Shown: positions 11,229-22,823 of the stretch, one piece after another
How positions within the stretch are numbered: the first letter of the stretch is position 1
How the letters are laid out: each line of letters starts with the position of its first letter
Origin: Melastoma dodecandrum
Taxonomy: Eukaryota > Streptophyta > Magnoliopsida > Myrtales > Melastomataceae
Assembly: GCA_029817715.1 (NCBI GenBank)
Contig: JARUPY010000569.1
Span: 1 to 64,000, forward strand
Direction: 5' to 3'
Length of the DNA stretch: 64,000 nt
The notes under the pieces: model-generated
The model's input: only the letters and a program-made list of their open reading frames with translations
What the model was told of the DNA's origin: nothing
Databases searched by the model: none
Translations under genes and position numbers: made by a program

Positions 11229-12429
11229 TGTCACGTCGAAAATGTGTTCACCACGCAAGTTCACGCGATCGTACAAGGTAATAATCTGTAAGTAAGATAT
11301 CGATTCCCACGAGGACTGATCTACAATTCTCCCGATTATTAATATATCGTCATTCTCTATTATCCAACTAAGCGATTTGATATTTAAGCAAACTAAATGT
11401 AAAGCTAAAGAAAACGAATAAGTAAATTGAATAAAAAATTCATAATGAGAAAAGCACCGGGGGCGTCGATTTTCATCGGATCAATTTACAGCAAGTCGTA
11501 TCTCAATCAACACGCTTAAGATGATCTGGTTGATAAATCTGGAATAAGGTTATCTTCCTTAGCCCCCTCCGAGGTTCCTAAAGAATTGTACATCCTCTGT
11601 AAAATTGGTAATCACCCTTAAGAATCAATTCCTATTCGTTAACCTAGGACGATTTGGTATTATTCCTATCCCGCTCGTTAATAATCCTGTCTTCCGATCA
11701 AGTTTACCATAGGTTATTTCTCTCCCCGTGACTTAATCTTGGATTCCCCTTCCGGAGTTCACCTAAATTGACTATTTTCAATCCTATTGGTGATCAGGCA
11801 ATAAGAAAGCGTTAAGAACGACAAGAAATATCAAACAAAAATCATTCAGGTGAGGGTGTGTTCAAATGAGATTGACTCCATTGACTAATCGTCAAGGATC
11901 CAATCTTAACCCTAGGCCAATGACAGAAACTTAGTTCATAACCGAACAACTATCAGAAACATCAAATCCATCAGTAAACAATAAAAACGATCCTAAGAAA
12001 AACTAAAAACGAATAAAAAAACTCCCAGAAGTCTCTGTCTGACGGCTCTTGATACCACAGCAGCCTTCCTCCCCCTCTTTAGGTAAAAATCAATTGTTTG
12101 TATATAATCCCCGTTAAACATACGAGGGAATCTATGAAAATAAGAAAAGAAAATCTTTTCTTTTCTCCCCATCGTCAGCTTTAGGTGTTGCAACAAGAGC
12201 ATCCAAAGATATTCCCTCTCTACTAAAGTCTTCATAAATACGTCGAAATCCTCTTTTTTTTTACATATTTATCCTGAAATAGACCAAAAAACTCTTCAGT
12301 AATCCATTTCTCGGGAATAACGTGAAAATAACCAGGAATATTATGTAATGAACGCAATATTTCACAAATCTAACAAATTCTAAGTATGAAATTTCCCACT
12401 AATTAACTCTATTTTCATTGACGTTATCA
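11229..12429 (-). repeat. 5' LTR of the Athila element
   Basis: It pairs with 1848-3091. It starts on + with TGTCACGTCG and ends with ACGTTATCA. At 1201 bp it is slightly shorter than its partner through small deletions. Confidence 0.85.
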
Positions 12430-12727
12430 GCTTTGTTCGGGGTCCAAGTCCCTTCTTTATTTGTTGTCTGGCATTGTCGCTCTTTCTAATCTTGCCTCAG
12501 CGAATATCTCTTTCGAGCTGGGGTCCGATCTTCGTCAGCCTGAGGCTGCAGTTCGTCGCCACATCCAGTTGGAATGATTGGCTACTCTGGTGCTGTCAGA
12601 TTCGGTCTGTTCATACGATGCAGGAAGGAATTCGAAGCCTGCTTCACCTAAAGGTCAAACATTCGGGTTGCCGAAGCGTATGGTTGGTAGGGGAGCTTTG
12701 TTTTAGTGTTCTTTGACTTGCTTCCAG

Positions 12728-12931
12728 TTACTTGAAAACTTTTTTGCATATTTCCTCTGTACTGGAATAGTTAATCCAAGTCTTTTCTGGGAACGACATA
12801 TTTCCCCATGAAATGGCCAAAAGGTTCTTGGTGGAGAGTGCGTATAGCGTCTGATTTGTACAGCCAGTCGCTTTGTTGTAGGGACAATATAAGGACGACT
12901 TTATGTCGATGACGAAGAAAATCGTTTTCAC
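12728..12931 (-). pseudogene. Tat-lineage protease region, fragment
   Basis: The minus-strand frame begins KTIFFVIDIKSS. This matches TAFFVIDMIPTFNTLLG in the better preserved element at 26034-26360, the C-terminal part of the retroelement aspartic protease region. The following residues have lost the LLGCDWLH-type block. It places protease just before the Athila insertion point, consistent with reverse transcriptase resuming at 1-1847. Confidence 0.65.
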
Positions 12932-15325
12932 TTGTCATGGGTGCCGACACGGAAGCTCGGACAGTACCCTTACTGCCTTAGCATGAAGAGGTAGTCCCGT
13001 TAAAGCCGCTGACGCTCACGTCAGTCTTTTCTAGCATAGCTCATCATCGCTCTCAAACGTTTATATGCTTCGAGAGGAAGTACGTTGTTAATCGCCTCCA
13101 TTATCATCCTCAAAACGTGGTGAACTCGCCACATTATTGGAACTATCCTGTAAATGTGTAGCGGGAACAAGCGTCTCCGAAGTGATACAGGATGGCTCTC
13201 TCAACCATCTGCCCGGGAAATTCCACGGTACTTCAGTGACATTATTTGAGACTAAGGGGGAACGACAGACTCCCATCTCTACTTTGCCTTCCTTCCTTTT
13301 AGCAAACTCGACTTAGTATTCTGAGGGATGATGCCAAAACTCGTTCTAATTGGTTCGAGTGGGAGGACAGTCCTGAACTTAATACTGAGGTTGTAGTCGC
13401 GGCTTAGCGTGTTGAGACCCGAGGGTTGCTTGAAGACTTCTCGAGTGTGAGTCCTGAACTTTTGCTGATCCATCGGAGGTTGCCGGGTCCTGACTGGTGC
13501 GTTTTCTCCGTGAGCGCGTCACATCCTTTTCTTTTTTCGCACTTTTTCGGTCTTTCGGTGGGTGACTGAGGATGTGTCCTTCATGCCCAACCTTCATGAC
13601 ATGCATTCCACTGTTGGTATGTACGGAAACGCGGCACATAGCGTGGGGGAGCGCTTAAGAGGTTGCAGGTTAGGTTCATGACCCTTTCGGAGCACTCTCC
13701 ATATGAGGTGATTCCTGGGATATTTATGTTGACTGCAGAAGCCCTGGTGTGATTACCCTCCTTGATGGAGGGTTGTCTTACTCTCTTTTTGTTCGTCTCT
13801 TCCACCGCTATTATTTTGGGACTAGCAATAGGATAGTAATTGGTTTGTGCCACGGTTGGCACATCTGGGTGATGATTACATTATGCGCTACTATAAGTTG
13901 TGTTCCTGTAATAAGTCATATCAGCTATCAGATATTTGAGCTACCAATGTGTTCGTTCCCTATTAGCATCTACGTCACTCCGAGGGCGATCTATTACGGC
14001 TAGGTCATTGCTTTTGTATTCACTTAATGCCTGTTGTTGGGATCCAAAGTAGTCATGGGTTAATGTCGTTGCCTAGGGTAAGGCGTTTTGACTGTGGAGG
14101 CCCTTTTTGGGTGTTTTTTGCTTTCGCCTAGAGTTCCCTCATTCTCAAGTCATCTACAGGGGATGGAGCATCTTTTCCCTATCCAGGCCGTGTTGGAATA
14201 CCTTTACTACTCTTGGAACTATTTGTTGATCCCCATGGTCGTCTCCTCGAAGCCGGAGGTTGAGGTCATAACACTCCGCTTTCGCTTTCATTCAAGCAGG
14301 TTTTGGGTACTTTCCTGAAATGTGTGGCACTGTGTCTGTGGTGTACGAAACACTTCCCTATATGCCTCTGCGGGTCAATGATTATGTCGCGTTGGTCCTG
14401 AGATCAGGTCAAAACATTGAGTATCCATTTGCTTGACAAATCGCTTGAACAAACTTGTTGGCAATATATTGTTTCGTCCAGTGTCTCACGTAAATGATTG
14501 ATCTAACAATCCCCTATGCATCAATGAAGGGGGTGACAATGAGCCAGAACATCCAAAAAGGCGTTAATTTCGGACTAGGGACTCTCCAAAAGGTTGTGAC
14601 TTAGTCAAAAGATGGACTACCCAAGGCAGGAAAAACGTATAACTCCTTAAACTATATTAGATCCTTGCGTACAAGTTCTTATTACGTGATGTAAAAGTCC
14701 ACCTATTGGCGGTGGGCAAATGTCCAAATGCCATTTATCAAATTTCATTTAGACCCTTTTCTCCCGTCAATGCCGTAGGGTATTCGATGGCTAGGGCTCC
14801 GTTTTCAATTTGAAAATTCGTCCATTTTTGGGAGCCTGTAATTCTTATGATTTCATTGGCCTTTTCTGCGTCGAAAGTGTATTTCCTTTTCTTCCTGCAT
14901 TTTTTTTTGAGAAGCTTTGGCCCCTGATGTTTTTTCTGTAGCCAAGGTGATGTCCTGTAACGGTAATTTTGCCGTACAAGTCTATATCTACTTACAGAGT
15001 TCTGCAGGGAAAGGAAATAGAAGCAAAAACTATGATTAAGGCTCCCTTTCTTTTTTTTTTTTTTTTGCCTGGTTTTCTCTTTTTGAATAGGTTTTTATCA
15101 CAAAATGGCTTTTCTTAGCCAATTCATTACAATCTCTAAAGTAACTACCCTTCTAGTTTTTTTCTTAAAACGCAATCGAAGAACAGGAGGAATCTTGAGT
15201 ATACTGGCTATGAGCTCGACCTTAGACACAGTGGTCTTTCATCTCAGCCTTGCCATTTTGAAGCCTATTCATCGAGAAAATTGAACAAAGGTTACTAGGT
15301 TGACTGGCTTCATATGGGTGAGATC

Positions 15326-15649
15326 CTACTGAGTCATTGACGTGCAGTCTTGCAATATGCTAGCGTGAGAATGCACTGCATTCTCTTCCAAATTCCACAC
15401 CCATAAATTTGGAGGTAGGTTTACATACCAACGTAAAAGGGCAGGTGTTCTTGTAAGAGAGCTAGGAAACCAAGACGTAGTTTCCATAAATCCACTAGTG
15501 GCAGCTTTCCCAGCTTGGTGGGTGTGAAAGCGAGCCAATATGCGAAAAGAGAAGGCTTGCCCGAGGAACGAGCAAGTATGGGTACTCGGTTTACGCCCCT
15601 TAGGGAAAGGCATAGTCACGGTCAAATACGTTAGCGTAGGGGCGGGCAC
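15326..15649 (-). pseudogene. Tat-lineage gag, fragment
   Basis: A minus-strand frame of 107 residues resembles the capsid region at 23633-24079 and 58884-59135. It has MPFPKGRK (compare FPLPKGYR), ILARFHTHQAG (compare IARFTHQ), then WFPSSLTRTPALLRWYVNLPP (compare FPNSLTGEAFTWYASLPP). Internal indels are evident. The surrounding 12932-15325 is expected to be the rest of gag plus the linker, but I could not confirm motifs in it. Confidence 0.65.
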
Positions 15650-17021
15650 GAATTAAAGTTCAACCTCGTTTCGAGTTATCCATCACCGCGATCGCCTACT
15701 CAACCAACCTTGCCACTATATCTTTATCTCGGGCATAAAATTAGCAGGACCGTCGCCTCATGTGCTACCATTCCCCTTTCATTTCGGTGGTTGAGGGAAT
15801 GTACTTAAAATGTCGAGTCTCTTCGAGGGGATGGAAATTGTTCGGTTTCTACTAAGGCTCTATTAGAAGCTCTCCTTCCTATGAAAAGGAAGATCATCAT
15901 ATAGCCTTGTGGATCCTCGTCAATTAAGTCGTTCTCTTCTCATTGATCACGAGAGAAGAGTTGTCATGGGCAGGCCCTTTGTAACGCCTGTGGAGATATT
16001 GGGAACAATTATCAATTGCCATCCTGCTTCTTCCCTTGTGTTTCGGCTACTTGACAGCCTCTATTAGGGCGATCATATCTTATCGATATTCTCAAGATGG
16101 TCTCCAGGTTTTTCGGACAACGACATCCATCTTAGAATAAAATCTTCTTCTTAGTATTAGGCAATCGTACTTCTTATCATCAGTACCGGACCCTCTCCAT
16201 TAAGAGTTGGAGGGTTACTTCATTGATATCGGACATTTCCCCAGTCATTCCTGGATTTGGGTTTTGTCCTTACCATTGTTTTCCTCGTCAGAGTTAATTT
16301 CCTCCAGGTTATTCGAATTGTTATCACTCTTGGCTTTCGTCATTGGCACTACGAGTATTCAAATACTCGGAGGTTCGTTTGAATGAGTGATCACCCATTT
16401 GAATTAAAGAAGAATGCAAAAATATCTGAACGACAGCTTAAGCGAAAGCACTTACAGATGCCATAGACGATGCCTTCAGAGAAAACAAGATCGCAGGAGT
16501 ACAAGATCGCAAGACTGCTGGAATGTTTGCATGCCCGAATGCTTGAAAGATTAAAAATATTGTATGTCCGTCTGTAGAGAGGTGCATTTGTAAAATGCCT
16601 AATATTTTACTATGCTAGCCCTACTATAAGTAAATGAAAATATTATACATATATTTCGTTTCCGTATTTCTAATCTACGTGAAATATCTTCTTTCCATCC
16701 GAGTGATCTCAACATCCATTTCCTTTCTATCTATCGAGATCTCCCAAATCTTCTCATAACAATCACTGATCGACTGTATCGCCCACTAGCCTTCCCTGTA
16801 GAGTTTCATCGTATGCCCATCTTACTGTCCCTTGTTCGCCTGGTAACCATCATCGCCCGATAGCCCTCGTCGCTTGGTAACTACTTTGCCCGCAAACTTT
16901 CGTCTGATGTATTTCCGTAGATACCTACCTAAAAGGCTTCGCGTGCTTTGAGCCCGTATCCTGGAACGGTTGATCTATGTATGTACTAAGATTTGTGGCT
17001 CATAATTTCTATTGCTAAACA

Positions 17022-17210
17022 GAGAGCATTCAATTCAAGTGGGAAAGTATGGAACCAGAAGCCGCGGTAGAGGCGGAGAAGGGGCGTGATCCAGCCCTTC
17101 TCAAACGGCAAGGTCGGGAGGAGGTCCTTGGACTACTGGCTGAGAGTGTCTTCTTGAAGATACTTTGGCAAGGGAAGAGTTGACGACGACGAGGATCCAC
17201 CAGAAGCCAT
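17022..17210 (-). pseudogene. Sulfotransferase 5' fragment, cut by the Tat-type element
   Basis: The minus strand from a start codon at 17210 reads MASGGSSSSSTLPLPKYLQE, then an in-frame stop, then pieces equivalent to DLLPTLPSEKGW and LYCGFWF of the intact gene at 35972-36970. Sequence similarity ends near 17022, exactly where the LTR-like sequence begins. The remaining three quarters of the gene would lie left of the window, beyond the transposon. This is the third sulfotransferase copy of the array, in the same orientation as the other two. Confidence 0.8.
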
Positions 17211-17812
17211 CTAAGAAAAGAGTTTAGTAAAATATGAAACATTATTTTATTTTATTGAAAAGATAACCAATCGAATCGGCTGTCTGAAGCATCTCCTCTT
17301 ACTGACACTGTTATAGTCCCCAACGTGAATCACGTGTGCTGCTTTTGGCGGCGGTCTGTAGGGTTATCCTCCTGGACGCCAATAGAGGGAGAGGGAGACC
17401 GGAGGTGGGCTAATAAATAAAATAAAAAATTTTCAGATGGAAGATATCTTTTCGTAAATTTTTTTTTTGTTGAGAATTTTTTTTATGGTTTAGTTGATTT
17501 GACAATATCTTTGAATTTAAAAATGTAACAAATTAATAATAAATTTACCTATTTTATATATTGATTTTCGGTTATTTTTTATTTTGTAATTTGGAAAGTA
17601 CGTACGAAGCACATAAACACTAATTTATAAAAGAATTATACATTTTTTACTAACCTTTTATTTGGTAATTCATAAATTTTTTTACCATGGAATAGCGAAC
17701 ATTCATACATAAAAGCTTATAGATATTTACAAAACCAATCTGTGATACATTGTCACTGTCGTGAAAGTTTCATACATATCTACACCTCTACATTTTTATG
17801 CTGAAATAATGT
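17211..17812. other. Sulfotransferase 5' flank, then start of the duplicated block
   Basis: 17211-17620 is the upstream flank of the fragment above. It contains an AATCACGTGTG stretch with a CACGTG core near 17328. From about 17624 the sequence is shared with 35447 onward, marking the left end of duplicated block 1. I see no gene in it; much of it is A/T-rich. Confidence 0.55.
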
Positions 17813-17821
17813 CATCGCAGA

Positions 17822-19309
17822 GGGAGCGGCTAATGTCCCGTGCGTGGGGACGTCCCCCGCATTGTACTAATTCCAACCCTTATTTAGTACAATGTACTAA
17901 CACCAATTAGTACACTTGTTTATTACTAACGATGTACTAACTACAGTGTTAGTACATTGTAACTAATGGGTACTGTTTTTGTACTAGTACAGTTAGTACA
18001 ATGTAATAATGGTCACTGTTTTTGTACTAGTACAAGTTTAGTATAATGTACAAAACTTTTTTTAATTCATTTTTAGTACATTTTTAGTACATTACAGGTG
18101 TACTAATTGGTACATAAAACAGAAACAGTGATTTTTTAGTACAATGTACAAACCATTACTAGTACAAAAACAGTGACTAGTAGTATAATGTACTAACACT
18201 GTAGCTAGTACATCGTCAGTAATTACAAGTGTACTAATGGGTACTGTTTTTGTACTAGTACAGGTAGTACAATGTACTAATGTACACTGCTTTTGTACTA
18301 GTTCAGTTAGTACATTGTAACTAATGGTACTGTTTTTGTACTAGTACACTTAGTACATTGTACTAATCGTACTGTTGGTGTACTAGTAATGGTTTGTACA
18401 TTGTACTACATAGTTAATGTTTTTGTACTAGTAATGGTTTGTACAATGTACTAAAAATCACTGTTACTGTTTTGTACCAATTAGTACACTTGTAACGTAC
18501 TAAAAATATACTAAAAAAGTTTTGTACATTGTACAGACAATTACTAGTACAAAAACAGTAACCATTAGTACGTTGTACTAACTATACTAGAACAAAAACA
18601 GTACCCATTAGTACGTTGTACTAACTGTACTAGTACAAAAACAGTAACCATTAGTACAATGTACTAAGTGTACTAGTACAAAAACAGTACCATTAGTACA
18701 ATGAAACTAACTGTACTAGTACAAAAGCAGTGTACATTACTACATTGCACTACCTGTACTAGTACAAAAACAGTACCCATTAGTACACTTGTAATTAACT
18801 GACGATGAACTAGCTACAGTGTTAGTAAATCGTACTACTAGTCACTGTTTTTGTACTAGTAATGGTTAGTACATTGTGACTAAAAATCACTGTTACTGTT
18901 TTGTACCAATTAGTACACCTATAACGTAGTAAAACTGTACTAAAAAAGTTTTGTACATTGTACCAATCATTACTAGTACAAAAACCAGTAACACTTAGTA
19001 CATTGTACTAAAAATCACTGTTACTGTTTTTGTACCAATTAATACATCTATAATATAATAAAAATGTACTAAAAAAGTTTTGTACATTGTACTAACCATT
19101 ACTAGTACAAAAACAGTAGCCATTAGTACGTTGTACTAACTGTTACTAGTACAAAAACAGTGACCATTAGTACATTGTACTAACACTGTAGTTAGTACAT
19201 CGTTAGTAATAACAACGCGTACTAATTGGTGTTAGTACATTGTACTAAATCAGGGTTGGAATTAGTACAATGTGGGGGACGTCCCACGCACGTGACGTTA
19301 GCCGCTCCC
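17822..19309. mobile_element. Fold-back (MULE-like) element built from nested short palindromes
   Basis: The outer ends are inverted: GGGAGCGGCTAATGTC at 17822 and its complement ending GCCGCTCCC at 19309. The two arms match closely for at least 140 bp (through CATTGTACTAATTCCAACCC) and remain alignable well into the interior. The interior is dozens of units such as TAGTACAATGTACTAA and GTACTAGTACAAAAACAGT, many of them palindromes themselves. Flanks are CATCGCAGA and CTTCGTAGA, a 9-bp target duplication with 7 matches. The duplicated block at 35636-35645 has the uninterrupted site (CTTCGCATGACC). A 9-bp duplication suggests Mutator-type mobilisation. I see no gene inside, so it must rely on a transposase from elsewhere. 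Confidence 0.85.
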
Positions 19310-19318
19310 CTTCGTAGA

Positions 19319-19653
19319 CCACAATGTTGACACGTTTAAAAGGTTTAGGCAATTCAAAAAGTTATACAAGTTCCTTTTTTACTAAGCACAATTTTACGAG
19401 ATTACTAAAAAAGAAAAGTAACGACGTGGGGTTTTATTAATTCATACAACGAAAGTCGATGACCGGAAACAACCTGAAAACACCCACCAGGGATGGATGT
19501 ATGGATCACCGTAAGACAAACTTTGACAAAAATAAAACATTCGAGCCAACGAGACTTTGATTCGCACTTGCTTGAGTCCCCCTACCCCCCACCCCCAATT
19601 TGTTTTACACCAGAACGAAATGGGGTACCTGCACTGCAACCGGCCTGCGAATG
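19319..19653. other. 3' flank of the sulfotransferase pseudogene
   Basis: Shared with 35646-35971 in the tandem copy. It includes a C-rich run near 19580-19600 that differs in length between the copies. No gene seen. Confidence 0.6.
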
Positions 19654-20640
19654 TTAGAGCGTGAGCCCGGATCCCCTTAGCTTCTCCTTGGTGATGTGAT
19701 CTAGCCTCTCGACCATCTCCGGGCTCAACAGATTCATCCAGTCACCCACCTCTCCTTTCCTAAAGAAGGTGTTGTTCTCCTCCCAGATTTGAGCTTACCA
19801 TTCTTATTGACCTCAAGCTGGCTCAGGCTTTCGAAAACTGCACTTCCTCAGTATCTCTTCTGCCGCGTTGTCCTCATCCATCTTCGAACGGAAAGCCGAT
19901 AAACTTAGCCACCCCCTTTAAGGTCTCGACCGGTCTCTCCTTCATATCCTCGTACCGGAGAAACAACACTTTCTCCCGGTTTTCCAAGGTGGCGTTCAAA
20001 TACCCCAAGACATGATCCCAGCAGGGCCCAAACAGGCTTACCCCCCGACAAAACCTGTCGAATATCTCCTCGAGGGAATCACATTTCTCCTTTGGCCTCA
20101 GCTTGCTTGCAAAGTGCCATAAGGACGAGAATGTGTCCTTCATGTTGCGACACATGTAAAATGATCTTGCACTTGGAGTCCCTTATGCTGTCAGGAGCAG
20201 GGGATAAGGGATGTGGGTGGAAAAAATCCTGGGGGAAGAGACGGACGACAGGTCTGGATTTTCATTGTCAATGAATAATTTTAACTCCAGGAAAGGCACG
20301 AGCTCGTGGGGGTTTGTCGTGAGCAACGGGTTGGGCTTTTCCAGGTTGTCCCCACCCATGTATCGGTGGGACAACGCAAAGAGGATAGCCTTAGCCACGT
20401 GGTGCCTGATTTCGGCAAGGTGGCGAGAATGACGTCGTCATCGCGGGCAAGGAAGTTTTTCCGGCAAGAGAGGACTCCATTCAAGTGGGAAGCTGGGAAC
20501 CAGAAGCCACAGTAGAGGTGGAGACGGGACAAGACCCAGCCCTTCTCGGACGGCAAGGTTTTGAGGAGGTCCCTGCATTCCTGGGTGATATCGTCGTCTT
20601 GAAGGTACTTGGCAAGGGAAGAGTGGACAAAGGTGATTAC
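19654..20640 (-). pseudogene. Cytosolic sulfotransferase pseudogene (block 1 copy)
   Basis: Nearly the whole gene aligns to the intact copy at 35972-36970, but it is broken several times. The start codon and about the first 20 residues are gone: near 20637 the sequence jumps to the far upstream region seen at about 37050 in the other copy. Single-base losses shift the frame near 20391 (just after LPKSGTTWL) and near 20191 (after THIPYPLL). An insertion near 20159 shifts it again after the YMCRN block, and there is further damage near 19880 and 19790. The remaining pieces still show ATLPKSGTTW, SLWHFASKLR and RYEDMKERP. It cannot encode a full enzyme. Confidence 0.9.
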
Positions 20641-20889
20641 GTGATCGGCTTTATCCCCCTTACATACTCTTCCACCAAAATAAAGAATCGCAAGTTGGCC
20701 AAATGATGCGCTCCCCGTCATGAATCACGTGGAACCGATCCCGACCCTTGCGGGTTTCTCGGTGGCATGTAATTCTTGGAAAATAGGACTGGGATTAATA
20801 ATCTATCATCAACAATCAGTCCGGCACAATTGAAATAATAACGGAAGGACAAACTCCATTAGAAAGAGTTGGGATTTTTCAACTTTGTT
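20641..20889. other. Upstream region of the sulfotransferase pseudogene
   Basis: Aligns with about 37045-37290 upstream of the intact copy, including ATGAATCACGTGGAA and AACAATCAGTCCGGC. In the intact copy the last of these stretches is present twice (near 37149 and 37230), here once. No gene. Confidence 0.55.
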
Positions 20890-21892
20890 CATGTTTTTTG
20901 AACGTCAACGGAAACCGCGGAAAGCTCGTTTCAAATAAACTATCTAACGAATAATTTATGTGATACGTATAAATCGAATAATAAACTGCGTGAAATAACT
21001 CATGCCTTATTATTTTAAAAACCTTAATAACGTTTGAGTATGATCATGTTAATCTTCTAACATTATGCAGATACATGTCCAAATTAGAATACTTTAAATT
21101 CTTTGTTAATGCTAACTCATAATTATTCGTAAACTTTTGTTTATTTCAAAGAATTTCTAAATTTCTTATTTCTTATAATCGATTTTAATAATACAAGATT
21201 TTCAAAGTATGATTCTAACGTGGAATTCAATCCGTATTCGACCAATTTAATTTCAAAATTAAGATTTAATGCTCGCAATTTTTTTTAATCCAACAAATTC
21301 TTATTATGAAATTTACATATTTTAAATTTAATATAGATTAGGAATTAAATAAGTAATGTCAACGTCGACATTTTTTGCCTAGGATCATCTAAGTTCTATA
21401 TATAAAATCAATGTACATTTATACACACAGACTATGGCAATTGTCCAACGTAGCCACCCAACGAAATAAAATATTAATAAATCATAAACCACGTTAAACC
21501 GATTACTATGTAATTTAATATCTTTATCCCACCGACATCCTGATTAATTTAGTACATTGAATTAATTGTCTTAATTTATTTCTGAAATATAATAGATCTT
21601 AACTTAAATGATAAATATTCATCCATAACGGTGTATTTAAAATAAATAATATCTCAATCAAGAAGACATTATGTTAACTCTCTAATTCAATAAAACGATG
21701 GATTCTGTATTAACTCAAATCCCACGCCTCGCTAGACGCCCAATAACCGTTTTACTGCAATCCAATGAAAGACTACTTTTAACGACATTAAAGTGCATAA
21801 CTCCACGAATAGAATAATATAATGTATCAAGTCAACAAATCAGATACACTTGTTCAACAAGAAATGTGGACCAATGAAACTTAATATGTGAT
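20890..21892 (-). repeat. LTR-like repeat, copy A, left part
   Basis: Related along most of its length to 37290-38090, 43006-44740 and 52992-54508. Shared landmarks are GCGGAAGCTCG-like and GTATAAATCGAATA near the left end, then TATATAAAATCA, CACCCAAC, CGATTACTATG, and CTTAATATGTG at the point where the Tat element is inserted. It continues at 34198-34469. By comparison with copy D it is a solo LTR in minus orientation. The superfamily is not assigned; I lean to Ty1/copia. Confidence 0.65.
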
Positions 21893-22775
21893 TGTTGACA
21901 TGATGAATTATTTTGGGCCTATTTTCCAGACGGGTTAAAGCCCACGAGAGGAATATAAGGGATGAGAAGAGGTGTGGGCTCGTATCAAGTCTACAGTCCA
22001 TGTCTGCACATGTCACACGTCTTAAGAGAACAGTTTATTGACTACGAGATCCACGGAAGGTAGTTTAGATTGGGATGATCTTCGGAGAATGTGACAAACA
22101 TCCTAGACTCGTTAGATCGAATATAAAAGGAAGGAGATCTTCCCAAAGAGAAGCGCGATCAATCCAGCCAACAGAAGCTTTATTTGCTCGTCACCCCGTA
22201 GTTGTTAGGATTTCTCGACCGGGGCGAAAACTCGTGAGGCTTCATTGGTCTTCACTTCCACCACCAGAGCGGAGCAGCCGTAGCTCTGGTAGCTAATTTC
22301 CGCCAGCATTCCACTGCCGGGATGAGCCACCGTAGTCCGGACAAACAATTCCGCCTTCGTTCCACCACCAGGGTGAGCAAACCGTAGCCTTGATATCCAC
22401 AACCGCCACTACCTTCGACCACACTCCGTCCACCAAGCCCTAGTGATCGGTTCCCACCGTCCAAGTACGCAAGTCTACAGCGCCACGTTATCAAGTCTAC
22501 GACGCTACTACCGTCCAAATTCACAAGTTTGTAGCGCCCAGCAGCAAGTCTACGACGCCACCGCCCAAATTCTCAAGTCCGCAGCACCCAGCAGCAAGTC
22601 GACGACATCGCACCATCGTCCTTACTTTATTTTTCATGGCTGTAAGTTTTCATTCTTTTTCTAAGACTTCATTTGATTAGCTCAATCTATTTCTTTTACT
22701 TACTGGTGACCAATCTAAAACCCTGTGAGTACTATTGCCAAATATTTCCAACGTGGATCCGTTTCGATGCGAACA
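21893..22775 (+). repeat. 5' LTR of the Tat element
   Basis: 883 bp, TG...CA ends. A TATA box (ATATAAAAGG) lies at 22121-22130. Downstream are degenerate repeated cassettes around CACCACCAGGGTGAGCA and CCGTAGCC, then units of CAAGTCTACGACGC. A short T-rich tract precedes the end. Confidence 0.92.
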
Positions 22776-22781
22776 CGTTTT

Positions 22782-22799
22782 TGGCGACCACAGTGGGAG
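22782..22799 (+). other. Primer binding site of the Tat element
   Basis: TGGCGACCACAGTGGGAG begins seven bases after the 5' LTR. It starts with TGG, as required for pairing with a tRNA CCA end. I did not assign the tRNA. Confidence 0.75.
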
Positions 22800-22823
22800 A
22801 ATGAGAAAGTTTAAAGTCTACAA

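Larger units (their letters stand above)
1848..12429 (-). mobile_element. Athila-lineage Ty3/gypsy LTR retrotransposon, decayed
   Basis: A minus-strand element of about 10.6 kb, bounded by LTRs at 1848-3091 and 11229-12429. It has a primer binding site next to the right LTR and a polypurine tract next to the left LTR. In minus-strand order it carries gag, protease, reverse transcriptase, RNase H and integrase, all broken by stops and frameshifts. The integrase tail (LPVELEHKAFWAIKKLN) and the protease (FPADFIVLDFEEDREIPIILG) are typical of the Athila lineage. The flanking 5-mers (GTCTG before 1848, GCTTT after 12429) do not match, so I cannot show a target duplication. The flanks are, however, two consecutive parts of one Tat-type element, which supports insertion here. 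Confidence 0.85.
12430..17021 (-). mobile_element. 5' part of the Tat-lineage element (5' end, gag, protease), decayed
   Basis: This continues the element seen at 1-1847. Minus-strand order from right to left is a probable LTR, then gag near 15326-15649, then protease at 12728-12931, then the Athila insertion. The right edge is placed at 17021 because the + strand there reads ...GCTAAACA, so the element strand would start TGTTTAGC, and sulfotransferase-like sequence begins at the next base. The inner LTR boundary is not clear; I place it somewhere in 16300-16450. No repeat partner exists in the window to confirm it. Confidence 0.65.

Noticed and set aside
1848..12429. A 5-bp target duplication around the Athila element
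   Set aside because: GTCTG and GCTTT do not match; shifting the edges by one or two bases did not produce a match.
17822..19309. CRISPR array
   Set aside because: The repeats have no regular spacing or unique spacers, they alternate orientation, and the genome is a plant's.
17822..19309. Simple satellite or microsatellite DNA
   Set aside because: It has defined inverted ends, a 9-bp flanking near-duplication and an empty site in the tandem block.
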